NCBI RefSeq assembly: GCF_001427105.1
Contig: NZ_LMGI01000001.1
Location: 62,001 to 126,000 of the forward strand
Length of the DNA stretch: 64,000 nt
Origin: Sphingopyxis sp. Root154
GTDB taxonomy: Bacteria; Pseudomonadota; Alphaproteobacteria; Sphingomonadales; Sphingomonadaceae
Direction: 5' to 3'
The notes beneath the pieces were generated by a model. The model made no database searches. It was not told the DNA's origin and saw only the letters and a list, made by a program, of their open reading frames with translations. Made by a program: the position numbers and the translations under genes. Positions 1 to 9,165 of this stretch are shown one piece after another. Numbering within the stretch: the stretch's first letter is position 1; every line of letters starts with the position of its first letter.

Positions 1-536
1 CCTTATCCCCTGCTCTTTTGAGAGCCGCAGGTGGCATCGCCGCCCTATTGAGCCATTATTCTATTCTCATTGTCTTCGTATCGATTCTGCTTCCCCCAAG
101 GTATCGCGGATTGGTGAAATACTTTCAGGGAAAAGAAGGCGGGTCTTGGAAAAGTTTCGTATTGTTTATTGCAACTTTTTTTGCCTTCATATTATTCTGT
201 ATCATATATAGTGATCAGATCATTGATAAGGTGAGCCAGTATCAATCATATGACATAACGGACATGGCGCGAAGCTTGGCGTTGCTTCTCGTCGCCATAC
301 TGGTGACAAGCGATCGGCTGAACATGGCGATTACATTATCATTTCCCTTGGTGGCCACATTCATCCTGGGCGGGGATCGCGTAAACATGCTGGCCATAAG
401 CATTTTTATCTATCTCGTTCTACGCGAAGGGAAGACGAACCATCCAGCCGTGATCGTGATTATGGCGTATCTTTCATATAAGAGTTTGGACTTCATTCAG
501 AATGTCCTTGCCTACGGAACCGGCTACTTGATTTAA
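1..536 (+). CDS. EpsG-like polysaccharide polymerase membrane protein, 3' end only
   Basis: This is the C-terminal 177 residues of a gene that begins left of the window; the frame is open from base 3. The protein is almost entirely hydrophobic, with about five membrane segments separated by short basic loops. A polar stretch with RYRGLVKYFQGK lies after the first segment. This is the layout of the C-terminal half of EpsG/Wzy-type polysaccharide polymerases. The call rests on topology and on the adjoining exopolysaccharide genes, not on a diagnostic motif. Base composition is clearly more AT-rich than the rest of the window, as is common for polymerase genes in surface-polysaccharide loci. It could instead be another multi-spanning membrane protein. 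Confidence 0.55.
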   Translation, partial: LSPALLRAAGGIAALLSHYSILIVFVSILLPPRYRGLVKYFQGKEGGSWKSFVLFIATFFAFILFCIIYSDQIIDKVSQYQSYDITDMARSLALLLVAILVTSDRLNMAITLSFPLVATFILGGDRVNMLAISIFIYLVLREGKTNHPAVIVIMAYLSYKSLDFIQNVLAYGTGYLI

Positions 537-1055
537 GATAAGGAGTTTGGTTAGGCCTCCCTGCGGAAACGCCGATCTGTGGAGCATTGCGAGAGCCCGA
601 AAGAGCCCGCATGCCTTTGATACACTTGACCGCGAGCCGGTCACCGCCAAACGGGTAGCGCACGACGCGTCTTTGCTTTGCGGCGCCCTTCATCGCGGGC
701 GCGGATATTGAATTGCTCGTGAAGCCTGATGCCATGCTTTGTCGGCGATTCATCCATGCGTGGCTTTTGCATGGCAAGCTTCCGTCGGTGAAATCTGCTC
801 TGCGCAGCGCATCTCCGCCAAGGCTCCCTCGCCCGCAGCAATTCTAGTTACCGCGCTGATCGAGATATCGTTAGCGCATCATTGGCAAACGGTCGAGCGA
901 CGCCCCGTGCGGAAAATGCGTCCCACGCAGGCATGTCGTTGACGAAGGCTTTCTGCCACCGTAGCCCGTTGCATCTTCCTGCACGTCGCCGCAATCGGAC
1001 GAAAGTCCGGAAACCGGGTGCTTTGTTGGTTTTGACGGACGACCTTCGCCGGGTT
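537..1055. other. 519-base gene-free stretch between convergent exopolysaccharide genes
   Basis: The polymerase-like gene and the BY-kinase gene converge on this interval. All frames on both strands are short or lack recognisable protein sequence, and no tRNA or clear terminator with a T-tract is seen. It may be an eroded gene, but I cannot recognise any family in it. Confidence 0.5.
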
Positions 1056-3287
1056 TCAAGCCGGCTTGGCTTCATCCTCGTCCTGGCCATAGTTAAAGCC
1101 ATAGCCATAGCCATAGCCGTAGCCCGCATGACGCTGATGCAGCTTCGTAAGGACAACGCCGAAAATGCGACTCTGGGCCGCGCGAAGCCGCGCGAGGGCC
1201 GAGCGGATACCGCGCACGGGGACACCGTCCGCCTCGACAACGAAGACCACACCTTCCACCGCGCGCGAGAGCAGCGGCGCGTCGGCCAAGCCGAGGATCG
1301 GGGGTGAATCGATGACGATATGGTCGAAATGCTGCCCCAACGTCCCGATGAGGTTTGACAGGCGGTCGCTCGACAAGAGTTCCGCTGCGCTCGGGGGCGT
1401 CGGGCCGGCCACCATATAGGCCGGAATGCCAGCGCCATTGTCATGGACCAGTTTCTGCCAGCCATCTTCGCCGGCAAGATAATTGCTGAGTCCATGCTCG
1501 TTCGAAAGACCGACGAATCCAGCAAGCGACGGCGAGCGCATGTCGGCATCGATCAGCAACACGCGGCGACCCGAACGCGCTAGAATCGTTGCCAGCGCGA
1601 AACTGGTCGTGCTCTTGCCTTCTGCGGGCCGCGTGCTGGTGACCATCAGCGAGCGTGGAACACCATGATCGGTCGAAAAGGCGATATTCGACTGAATGCT
1701 GAAATAAGCTTCCGAAAGCGCCGTTTTCGGATCGCGCAACAAGTTGATCGCCGATCCATCCTCGACGTCGGGGACACTCCCGAGCAACGGCAGTTGAAGC
1801 GCGCGGTTCACGTCCGCCGGATTGCGAAGACCTTCGTCGATCTGGTTCAAAACGAGCGTAGCAAGGCCGGCAAGGCCGATGCCCGCGATCAGCGCCAAGG
1901 CGAGATTCAGCGGGAGATTGGGCGATGAGGGAATCGTCGACGGCTTCGCGGTATCGATGATTGCGATGTTGTTCGCGGATACGCCGGCTACGCCGATTTC
2001 CTTATAGCGCTGCAGCAGAGCTTCATAAAGCTGGCGGTTGGTGTCGGCTTCTCGCATATAGATCTGATATTGGATGCCATTGCGTTCCTGATCTGCCAGC
2101 CGCCCTTTCAAGCTTTCGACCCGCTCGCGGAGCTTGTTTTCGCGCTGCACCGCTTCACGATATTCGCCGGTGCGTGTGCCCGAAATCCGTGTTTCCTCGC
2201 GCGAGATGCTCTGATCCAGAGCGTCCATCTGTCGCTTTAGCGCCACCGCTGCCGGATACTCAGGATCGAACTGGACCAGAATCTTGGCATAGTCCGCCGC
2301 GGCTTCGGCCCGCTTCGTCCGCATCGACGCAAGCGCTTGACTGCCAAGCGATTCCGCCGTCGCCGTCCGGCCGCCGGAATTCAGCCGGCTTTCGGCAGCC
2401 ACGCGCTGCGCGGTGGCCTTTACCAATTCGGTGTTCAGCAATGTCAGATCCATACTGGCCAGCGTCACATCGCCGCCAGATGCGCCGTTGTCGGAGCTCC
2501 TGCTGATTTGCACAATACCCTTGTCCGCCGCGAAATTGACCGCCTCGCGCTCTGAATTTTCTAGGCGCGCCCTCAATTCCCCCAGACGTCCTTCCAGAAA
2601 AGTTCGCGCGTCGGACGTCGATGAAAATCGGCGGTCCATGCTTTGCAGGATGAACTGCTGCGTCCAACTATTTGCAACTTGGGCCGACAAGTGCGGCGAT
2701 GCACTGACATAGCCGACATCGACCAACGCAGATCCACGGATCGGCGAGATCGCGATGTGATCAAGGAGCAAATCTACCGCCTGTGCTTCACGCTTGTGTC
2801 GCAACGTCGTCGACCTCATCGGCGATCCGGCCCCAGCTGTTTCATCATCTCCTTCGGGCGTCTCGCCGTGCGCGATGAAAAATTCGGGTTTGTCCGCCAG
2901 CCTGAGCTCACGCGCTACCCGTTCGGCCAGCGACCGGGCTTCAAGCAGGGCCCATTGCGTGTTATAAAATTCCAGATTCTGACCCGCGTCGGCGCCCTCT
3001 AACCCTTGAACATTCGTCACATTCTTCTGCTCGCGGCTAACCTCCATACGTGCGGTAGCACGATATTGTGGCGTCATCAGCAGCGACAGAATCAACCCAG
3101 CAATGACCGATGCGACGATGATCGCGGCAATCAGCCATTTCCAACGCAGCACGATCTGCCAATATGCCAGCAACAACGGCGGAATGTCACGCCCCGGTTC
3201 CTCTTTCGAACTCGGATTCTCGCGTAGAGTCTGATCATCCGTCTCGGTGGACCGATATACTAGCATGGCCGTGGTATCCAAATTCAA
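1056..3287 (-). CDS. Wzz-type chain-length regulator fused to BY-kinase
   Basis: The 743-residue inner-membrane protein controls polymerisation and export of an extracellular polysaccharide, together with the Wza-type lipoprotein encoded just upstream. The Wzz domain lies at about residues 35-130 with a first membrane segment near 50-75. A long periplasmic coiled-coil region runs to about 440, and a second membrane segment sits near 465-485. The cytoplasmic bacterial tyrosine kinase domain has a Walker A-like STRPAEGKSTTSFA near 550, Walker A' VLLIDADMRSP near 575 and Walker B HIVIDSPPILGLADA near 660. The tail carries a tyrosine cluster, GYGYGYGYGFNYG, the expected autophosphorylation sites. 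It is the last gene of a leftward operon, 21 bases after the export gene. The fused architecture is that of proteobacterial ExoP/Wzc proteins. Confidence 0.93.
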   Translation of the reverse strand: MNLDTTAMLVYRSTETDDQTLRENPSSKEEPGRDIPPLLLAYWQIVLRWKWLIAAIIVASVIAGLILSLLMTPQYRATARMEVSREQKNVTNVQGLEGADAGQNLEFYNTQWALLEARSLAERVARELRLADKPEFFIAHGETPEGDDETAGAGSPMRSTTLRHKREAQAVDLLLDHIAISPIRGSALVDVGYVSASPHLSAQVANSWTQQFILQSMDRRFSSTSDARTFLEGRLGELRARLENSEREAVNFAADKGIVQISRSSDNGASGGDVTLASMDLTLLNTELVKATAQRVAAESRLNSGGRTATAESLGSQALASMRTKRAEAAADYAKILVQFDPEYPAAVALKRQMDALDQSISREETRISGTRTGEYREAVQRENKLRERVESLKGRLADQERNGIQYQIYMREADTNRQLYEALLQRYKEIGVAGVSANNIAIIDTAKPSTIPSSPNLPLNLALALIAGIGLAGLATLVLNQIDEGLRNPADVNRALQLPLLGSVPDVEDGSAINLLRDPKTALSEAYFSIQSNIAFSTDHGVPRSLMVTSTRPAEGKSTTSFALATILARSGRRVLLIDADMRSPSLAGFVGLSNEHGLSNYLAGEDGWQKLVHDNGAGIPAYMVAGPTPPSAAELLSSDRLSNLIGTLGQHFDHIVIDSPPILGLADAPLLSRAVEGVVFVVEADGVPVRGIRSALARLRAAQSRIFGVVLTKLHQRHAGYGYGYGYGFNYGQDEDEAKPA
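1086..1121 (-). repeat. Hexamer tandem repeat encoding the Tyr-Gly tail of the BY-kinase
   Basis: The plus strand shows GCCATA three times in tandem (1098-1115), followed by the variant GCCGTA, with one more GCCATA at 1086-1091. On the coding strand each unit encodes Tyr-Gly. Because the unit is six bases, gain or loss of a copy keeps the reading frame and changes the number of phosphorylatable tyrosines by one. Confidence 0.85.
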
Positions 3288-3308
3288 ATGAGTGAAAGCG
3301 CGAGGCGA

Positions 3309-4055
3309 CTAATTGTTGCCACTCTGCAAGGCGATAACAAGCGGCGTTGTGATCAGCGGAACGACCTGCAATAGGTCGCGGAAGAGACGCCGTTGCGGGC
3401 TATCGCCGACCACGACCACATCATTGGCGAAAACCGCCGGATCGACATATGCGCCACGCCGGATGGCTGCCAGATTATATAGCGCGGCATAGCGCTGATT
3501 ATCGACCGTGCGGAAGATGATGACCTCGTCCAAGCGCGCGAACTCGCTCGTTCCTTCGGCCTTTGCCACGAGCGAGAGCAACGTCATATTACCGAGCGCG
3601 GGATATTGTCCGGGTCGGTCAACCTCGCCCTCGATCGTCACGACTTGGCTGTTGGTCTCTCGAAGGTTCACCGCCACTTTTGGGTCGCGCACATGCGCAG
3701 CACGCAGACGGCTTGCGACTTCCTGCGAGACCTCGTCGGCGGTCATGCCACCGATTTGAATCGTCCCCGCCAGCGGCACCGAGATATTGCCGCCTGCGTC
3801 CGCCTGCACCTCTTCCAGCGACAGTTCGGGAAGGCCAACAACATCGATCCGCAACTTGTCGAACGCGCCCAAAGCATAAGGGCGCGGGCTGGCACGATAG
3901 TCGCTTGCCATGGGTTCGGGCAGGCTCGCCTGGTCCAGCACCCGCAACTCCGGGCTACCGCCAACTTTGCTGGCGGACATGCTAGCACAGCCACTCAACG
4001 CACAGGCAAGCAGCACGCCGGTGTAAAGTCCTTTATACAAAACCCAACTCCTCAA
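3309..4055 (-). CDS. Wza/GumB-type polysaccharide export lipoprotein
   Basis: This 248-residue outer-membrane lipoprotein should form the export channel for the exopolysaccharide. An N-terminal hydrophobic segment ends in the lipobox LSGC, so the mature protein would begin at Cys22. A Poly_export domain follows at about residues 60-140, containing YALGAFDKLRIDVVGLPELS. A SLBB (beta-grasp) domain at about 140-220 contains VVTIEGEVDRPGQYP. The C-terminus ends in a hydrophobic stretch, consistent with the membrane-crossing helix of this family. It lies 51 bases downstream of the ligase gene and 21 bases upstream of the Wzz/BY-kinase gene, its usual functional partner. Confidence 0.93.
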   Translation of the reverse strand: MRSWVLYKGLYTGVLLACALSGCASMSASKVGGSPELRVLDQASLPEPMASDYRASPRPYALGAFDKLRIDVVGLPELSLEEVQADAGGNISVPLAGTIQIGGMTADEVSQEVASRLRAAHVRDPKVAVNLRETNSQVVTIEGEVDRPGQYPALGNMTLLSLVAKAEGTSEFARLDEVIIFRTVDNQRYAALYNLAAIRRGAYVDPAVFANDVVVVGDSPQRRLFRDLLQVVPLITTPLVIALQSGNN

Positions 4056-4106
4056 CGCGCCGGCCCGAAGGATTTGCTCTCCGGAACCCGTTTCAATTCG
4101 CGATAG

Positions 4107-5579
4107 CTAAACACCGCGACTGTTGCCAGCGGATATCGAATGGCCGCCCAAACCAAAGCGCATCCAGCAGCAGGCGACAACGAATAGGCACGCCAGCGAC
4201 GGCGTCCGCAGCGGATAATCCACAATGCTGCTAAGGGCGAAGAATAAAATAATGGCGGCCCCCGTCTGCGCAAGCAGGGTTGTCGAACTCGGCCCCGTTG
4301 TACGACTTGTAAACAATTTCCACGCGGCGGCGACATAGCCGGCGCCAGCCAGTGCGATCAATGCGACCCCCGGGACTCCGAAGGTCATCCAGACTTCCAG
4401 CCAGTCGTTGTGCGCATGATTGAAATAAACCGGGGTCAAGCTGGCGACGGGTTCGACCATGCGATACAATTCCACGAACGACCCCGCGCCGCTCCCCAGA
4501 GGCATGTTTTTCCATGCGATCTGCGACGTGATACCCCAAGCGCCTACGCGCGCTTCCTCAGCGAAATTGGTGCCAAGAAGACGCTGCAATGCCTCGGCCC
4601 GCGACGCCAAGACGGTGACCAAAGCCAGCAGCATGACGCCTAGCGATGCCATTATCGCCAAGGTATAATTTTTGCGCTCTGTCCGCTTCCGCACGCCCGT
4701 TGCCTCTGGCTTGCGATAGATGAACCAACTGCAAGTCAATGAAATCAGGCCCAATAAAAGACCGAGCCGCGATCCGGTGACAAGGATAAGCGGTATCAGC
4801 AACGCGACAATACCGACCGCGACGGCGCGTCGCAGCTTGATCGCATTTTCTGTCTTCATCGATTTTGAAGCGAAGAACGCAATGATCGGAAACATCGTCA
4901 GCAGCAGAATTGCCTGGTGATTGCGGTTGGAGAAGAAACCAACTGCCGCCCCCGGATTCGTTATGCGATAGAAATAGAGCGGCCCGCGCGCGTCACCCGC
5001 AACCTGGAAAATCCCGATGACGCCGCTGATCGCACCCAGGATCAGGATCGGCGTCGCCAGACGCTGCAGCCGCGCGCCGTCCAACTGCACAATCAGCAAA
5101 AGAACAGCTAGTGGAACAAAGAGCGAGAAAAATGCGTTGGCCCCCGCGCTCGGGGCCATCGTGATCGGTCGCCATATATCCTTGTTGCCCACCGCATTGT
5201 CGATTTCGATGATGACTTCGCGCCCCGGCAGCGCCTGCCAGATTGCGGGTGGCAGCGGAATCAGGTGGATACCCACAAGAATGAAGATCAGGCCCGCCAT
5301 CAAAAAGAAAAAGCGATAAGTCCGAATCTGCTCCATCGTAATCGACAAAAGCGCGAAGCCGCAGAAAACAACCGCCAGAGGACGCAAAATCAACAGTGAC
5401 TGGACATCGGAACGTGACGCCCCGCCGGTCAGAAAGACCAAGATCAAGAAGCCGATCAGCGCCCAATAGACGCGCGCTTGCGAACGGTCAGCCGACGGAC
5501 CGGAAAATGCGCTAAATCTCTGCGTCAAAAACTCAAGGCGCGCCTTTTTTCTGCGCGCGCCAGACTTCGAATGGGCCAT
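4107..5579 (-). CDS. O-antigen ligase/polymerase family membrane protein (Wzy/WaaL)
   Basis: The 490-residue protein has about 11-12 hydrophobic segments and a large periplasmic loop. The loop contains GSGAGSFVELYRMVEP and the HAHNDWLEVWMTFG motif, which is typical of the Wzy_C/O-antigen ligase superfamily; the family acts on undecaprenyl-linked glycans. In this context it most likely polymerises the exopolysaccharide repeat unit rather than ligating O-antigen to lipid A, but sequence alone does not separate the two. A basic N-terminal segment of about 25 residues precedes the first membrane helix. It lies in the leftward operon between the metallophosphoesterase and the export lipoprotein. 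Confidence 0.85.
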   Translation of the reverse strand: MAHSKSGARRKKARLEFLTQRFSAFSGPSADRSQARVYWALIGFLILVFLTGGASRSDVQSLLILRPLAVVFCGFALLSITMEQIRTYRFFFLMAGLIFILVGIHLIPLPPAIWQALPGREVIIEIDNAVGNKDIWRPITMAPSAGANAFFSLFVPLAVLLLIVQLDGARLQRLATPILILGAISGVIGIFQVAGDARGPLYFYRITNPGAAVGFFSNRNHQAILLLTMFPIIAFFASKSMKTENAIKLRRAVAVGIVALLIPLILVTGSRLGLLLGLISLTCSWFIYRKPEATGVRKRTERKNYTLAIMASLGVMLLALVTVLASRAEALQRLLGTNFAEEARVGAWGITSQIAWKNMPLGSGAGSFVELYRMVEPVASLTPVYFNHAHNDWLEVWMTFGVPGVALIALAGAGYVAAAWKLFTSRTTGPSSTTLLAQTGAAIILFFALSSIVDYPLRTPSLACLFVVACCWMRFGLGGHSISAGNSRGV

Positions 5580-5631
5580 GGTAAGACTTTAATGATTGGA
5601 AGGAGCGGGTCTCTAGCAGTCGCGGCTGGAT

Positions 5632-6432
5632 CTAGCAATAAGCCTGCAACACCCATCGATCGGTCCCTTCCAGGCCAAGCGCCGTCAATGCGCCGCTGCA
5701 ATAGGCGCCGGTATCGATCCCGATCCGGTTCGGCCGCATTTCGACCTGATCGCTGATCGTGTGGCCATGGACGACCAAGGCCCCGAAATCGGTCGACGTC
5801 GACAGGAAATCGTCGCGAATCCAGCGCAGGTCGGATGGTTTCTGGCTTTCCAGCGGCACGCCGGGCCGAACCCCAGCATGGACAAAGGCATAGTCGCCAT
5901 AACGTACCATGTCCTCGCCGCGTTTTAGAAACGCGATATGCGCAGCAGGAACGTGGGCTGGGAACAGTTCGGCCAGCTCCTCGAAAGATGCGTCACCATA
6001 GCGCGTGTCGTCGTTGATATAGCTGCGAATGGTGGCATCGCCGCCGATCCGCGAAAAATAGCGCAGCGCGCTAATATCGCCAGTCAATGCGCCGAGCATG
6101 CATTCCTCGTGATTGCCGATCAGATGATGGACCCGGTCGAAGCGCGACGACAGCGACAGCGCGCGTTCGACTACTTGGTTCGAATCCGGTCCACGGTCGA
6201 CCAGATCGCCCAGCAGAATCAGGATGCATTGCTCATGCGGCCGCTCGCCCCGGTCGCGGTCGATCCTGTCCAGCAACTGGGCGAACAGATCGTCGCGGCC
6301 ATGAATGTCGCCGACCGCATACACCAGCACGCCCGGCGGAAGCGTTCGTTCGATCCGAGCCGAGTCTGACCCCCTCAAAAACCGGGAGAAAATTCCCATA
6401 AATCGATGTAAACCTTGCTTCGAAAACGCCAA
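5632..6432 (-). CDS. Serine/threonine-type metallophosphoesterase
   Basis: The 266-residue protein carries the calcineurin-like signature in order: VYAVGDIHGRDD, LLGDLVDRGPDSNQV and LIGNHEECMLG, with the later metal-binding His in VHAGVRPG and VVHGHT. These are the dinuclear metal ligands of the PPP/bis(5'-nucleosyl)-tetraphosphatase group. The likely activity is phosphoprotein or dinucleotide phosphatase; placement directly upstream of the polymerase, export and BY-kinase genes makes regulation of exopolysaccharide synthesis plausible, but this is inference. An internal ATG eleven codons in (MGIFSRFLRG) is an alternative start, so the first residues are uncertain. Confidence 0.88.
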   Translation of the reverse strand: MAFSKQGLHRFMGIFSRFLRGSDSARIERTLPPGVLVYAVGDIHGRDDLFAQLLDRIDRDRGERPHEQCILILLGDLVDRGPDSNQVVERALSLSSRFDRVHHLIGNHEECMLGALTGDISALRYFSRIGGDATIRSYINDDTRYGDASFEELAELFPAHVPAAHIAFLKRGEDMVRYGDYAFVHAGVRPGVPLESQKPSDLRWIRDDFLSTSTDFGALVVHGHTISDQVEMRPNRIGIDTGAYCSGALTALGLEGTDRWVLQAYC

Positions 6433-6661
6433 ATGAATCGGAAACCCGATCGTCGCGGTGCCCTTTAACCGAGTTCATCTGTCCAAACCAGCGATCAATC
6501 GCTTTGAACGAGCTTGCAACGAATTCGATCATCGCCGGTTCGCTACGCGTCTAGCGCACAAGAAATTAAAGGAATAACAATTGCTTTAGCCTAGGCTTCT
6601 TAGGCAAGGATAGCGTGTGGCGGCCCGCCGCACGCATCATCGCAAAACGGGAATTTTGGTA

Positions 6662-7783
6662 GTGTCTGAGCGCATATTAACAGTCTTTGGCACTCGCCCC
6701 GAGGCGATCAAGATGTTCCCGGTTGTCCATGCGCTACGCTCGCAACCGGGCATTGAAGCGCGCGTCTGCGTGACAGCACAGCATCGCAAAATGCTCGATC
6801 AGGTGCTGGAAATCGCGCAGATCACGCCCGATATCGACCTCGATGTGATGACCCCCAACCAGACGCTCGACGCGCTGCTCGCGCGGCTGGTGACGGGCCT
6901 CGGCGAAACATTCGACGCCGAAAAACCCGACCGCATCCTTGTCCATGGCGACACATTGACTACGATGGCCGCAACGCTCGCAGCTTATTTCCGCAAAATC
7001 CCGGTCGGCCACGTCGAGGCCGGACTGCGAAGTGGGAACATCTATCATCCTTGGCCCGAGGAGGTGAACCGCAAGGTCGCCGGCGCCATCGCCGACCTGC
7101 ATTTTGCCCCCACAGAAACCGCCGCAGCGGCGCTTCGCGGCGAAAATGTGCCCGCCCACCGCATCCACGTCACCGGCAACACAGTCATCGACGCGCTGCT
7201 CGCGACAAGGGCGCGGATCGACGAGGAACCGGCCCTCGCCGCGGGGCTCGATCCGCTTGTCACGCGCTTTGCCGGCAAAAGGATCATCGCCGTCACGTCC
7301 CACCGGCGCGAAAATTTCGGCGACGGGATGAAAGCCATCGCCGAAGCGATTGCCGCCATCGCGGCGCGGAGCGATATCGCGGTCGTCTTTCCGGTCCATC
7401 CGAACCCGCATGTCCGCAGCGCGATGGAGCCGATCCTCGGCACCTTCGACAATGTGGCGCTGATCGACCCGCTCGATTATCCGCATTTCGTCCGCCTGCT
7501 TGCCGCCTCCGAACTCGTGCTGACCGACAGCGGCGGCGTGCAGGAAGAAGCGCCTTCGCTCGGCAAGCCCGTGCTGGTGATGCGCGAAACCACCGAACGC
7601 CCCGAAGGCATCGAAGCCGGCACCGCGCGACTTGTCGGAACCGACAAAGCGCGTATTGTTTCCGAAATTTTCAAGCTTTTGGACGACAAGGACGCTTATT
7701 CGGCCATGGCCCGTGCGCATAACCCCTTCGGCGACGGCACGGCGGCAAAACGGATTGCGGAGATTGTTGCGCGTGCCCATTGA
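6662..7783 (+). CDS. wecB: UDP-N-acetylglucosamine 2-epimerase (non-hydrolysing)
   Basis: The enzyme interconverts UDP-GlcNAc and UDP-ManNAc in the cytoplasm. I start at GTG 6662 because the protein then begins VSERILTVFGTRPEAIK, matching the canonical family N-terminus. The longer frame from 6617 adds 15 basic residues that the family lacks. The length is then 373 residues, close to E. coli WecB. Family motifs include VCVTAQHRKMLDQVL, VHGDTLTTMAATLAAY, GHVEAGLRSGN, VTSHRRENFG and LTDSGGVQEEAPSLGKPVL. It overlaps the dehydrogenase gene wecC by 11 bases, so the two are translationally coupled and together make UDP-ManNAcA for the surface polysaccharide. Confidence 0.95.
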   Translation: MSERILTVFGTRPEAIKMFPVVHALRSQPGIEARVCVTAQHRKMLDQVLEIAQITPDIDLDVMTPNQTLDALLARLVTGLGETFDAEKPDRILVHGDTLTTMAATLAAYFRKIPVGHVEAGLRSGNIYHPWPEEVNRKVAGAIADLHFAPTETAAAALRGENVPAHRIHVTGNTVIDALLATRARIDEEPALAAGLDPLVTRFAGKRIIAVTSHRRENFGDGMKAIAEAIAAIAARSDIAVVFPVHPNPHVRSAMEPILGTFDNVALIDPLDYPHFVRLLAASELVLTDSGGVQEEAPSLGKPVLVMRETTERPEGIEAGTARLVGTDKARIVSEIFKLLDDKDAYSAMARAHNPFGDGTAAKRIAEIVARAH

Positions 7784-9068
7784 TAGCGAACAGAAGGTTA
7801 CCGTCCTCGGTCTGGGTTATATCGGCCTGCCTACCGCCGCGCTGATCGCACGCTCGGGTTGCAAGGTCACCGGCGTTGATGTCAGCCAGCACGTCGTCGA
7901 CACGGTCAACAGCGGCAAGGTTCACATCGAGGAAGTCGATCTCGACGGTCTCGTTCAGGGCGTCGTGTCGCGCGGAACGCTTGTTGCTTCGACCGAGGTC
8001 GCCCCCGCAGATACTTTTGTCATCGCGGTGCCGACCCCGCACGACGAAGAGCACCGCCCCGACATCAGCCATGTCCTTTCCGCGGCGCGCGCGATCGCGC
8101 CGAAGCTGGAAGCGGGCAATCTGGTCATTCTCGAATCGACCTCGCCCGTCGGCACCACCGAAAAGGTCGCCGCCTTATTCGCCGAGCTTCGACCCGACCT
8201 CAAGGTTCCGGGCGCCTGCACCAGCGCGGCCGACATCTTCGTCGCCTACTGCCCCGAGCGCGTACTGCCGGGCCGCATCCTCGTCGAACTCGTCGACAAC
8301 GACCGCTGCATCGGCGGCATCACCCCGCGCTGCGCGCGCCGTGCGATGACCTTTTATCGTCAGTTCGTCCGCGGCGCCTGCGTCACCACCTCGGCGCGCG
8401 CCGCTGAAATGGTGAAGCTGGTTGAAAACAGCTATCGCGACGTCAACATCGCCTTCGCCAACGAGCTGTCGATGATGGCCGAGCATATGGGCGTCGATGT
8501 GTGGGAGGTGATCCGCCTCGCTAACCGTCACCCGCGCGTCAACATTCTCCAGCCCGGGCCCGGAGTCGGCGGTCATTGCATCGCAGTCGATCCCTGGTTT
8601 CTCGTCCATGGCGCCCCCGACCACAGCCGCCTGATCCGCACCGCGCGCGAAGTGAACCTCGCCAAGACCGCGCACGTCATCGGCGCCACCGAAATGCTCG
8701 TGTCGCAGCATCCCGAGGCGCGCGTCGCTTGCCTCGGCCTCGCGTTCAAGCCCAATATCGACGATTTCCGCGAAAGCCCGGCGGTCGAGGTCGCCGCCGC
8801 GCTCGCACGCCGCTTCGGCAAGCAGATCGAGATTGTCGAGCCCTATGCGCGCGGCCTACCGATGGAATTTGTCGGCACCGGCGCCGAACTGATCGATCTC
8901 GACAGTGCTCTCACCGGCTGTGACGTGCTGATCGTCCTCGTCGATCACGACCTGTTCAAGTCGATCCCGATCGAGGAACGCGGCGACAAGATCGTCTATG
9001 ACACGCGCGGCCTGTGGCTTGACCAGCCGAACGGCTCCAATGGCAATCGTTTGCATCGGGCCGCCTGA
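7773..9068 (+). CDS. wecC: UDP-N-acetyl-D-mannosamine dehydrogenase
   Basis: The enzyme oxidises UDP-ManNAc to UDP-ManNAcA using two NAD+ molecules. I chose GTG 7773, giving VPIDSEQKVTVLGLGYIGLP and 431 residues; the longer open frame from 7632 only overprints wecB. The N-terminal Rossmann motif is GLGYIGLPTAA. The middle domain has VKLVENSYRDVNIAFANELS, and the catalytic Cys region is GPGVGGHCIAVDPWFL. The C-terminal domain has CLGLAFKPNIDDFRESPA. It overlaps wecB by 11 bases. No obvious downstream terminator was seen before manA. Confidence 0.95.
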   Translation: MPIDSEQKVTVLGLGYIGLPTAALIARSGCKVTGVDVSQHVVDTVNSGKVHIEEVDLDGLVQGVVSRGTLVASTEVAPADTFVIAVPTPHDEEHRPDISHVLSAARAIAPKLEAGNLVILESTSPVGTTEKVAALFAELRPDLKVPGACTSAADIFVAYCPERVLPGRILVELVDNDRCIGGITPRCARRAMTFYRQFVRGACVTTSARAAEMVKLVENSYRDVNIAFANELSMMAEHMGVDVWEVIRLANRHPRVNILQPGPGVGGHCIAVDPWFLVHGAPDHSRLIRTAREVNLAKTAHVIGATEMLVSQHPEARVACLGLAFKPNIDDFRESPAVEVAAALARRFGKQIEIVEPYARGLPMEFVGTGAELIDLDSALTGCDVLIVLVDHDLFKSIPIEERGDKIVYDTRGLWLDQPNGSNGNRLHRAA

Positions 9069-9165
9069 CCTTCTTGCTTTTACGCAACGAGGCGGGCGCT
9101 ATTGCGTTATGAGATGATCTCCGTGATCGTTATCCTGACGCAAGAACGATAGGTTCCAACCTCGC

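Noticed and set aside
848-1549. 233-residue minus-strand frame overlapping the BY-kinase end
   Set aside because: Its arginine/serine-rich composition and overlap with the kinase coding region mark it as an out-of-frame shadow; the part beyond the kinase has no recognisable similarity.
6734-7780. 348-residue minus-strand frame opposite wecB
   Set aside because: It is a shadow of wecB, whose motifs are complete on the plus strand.
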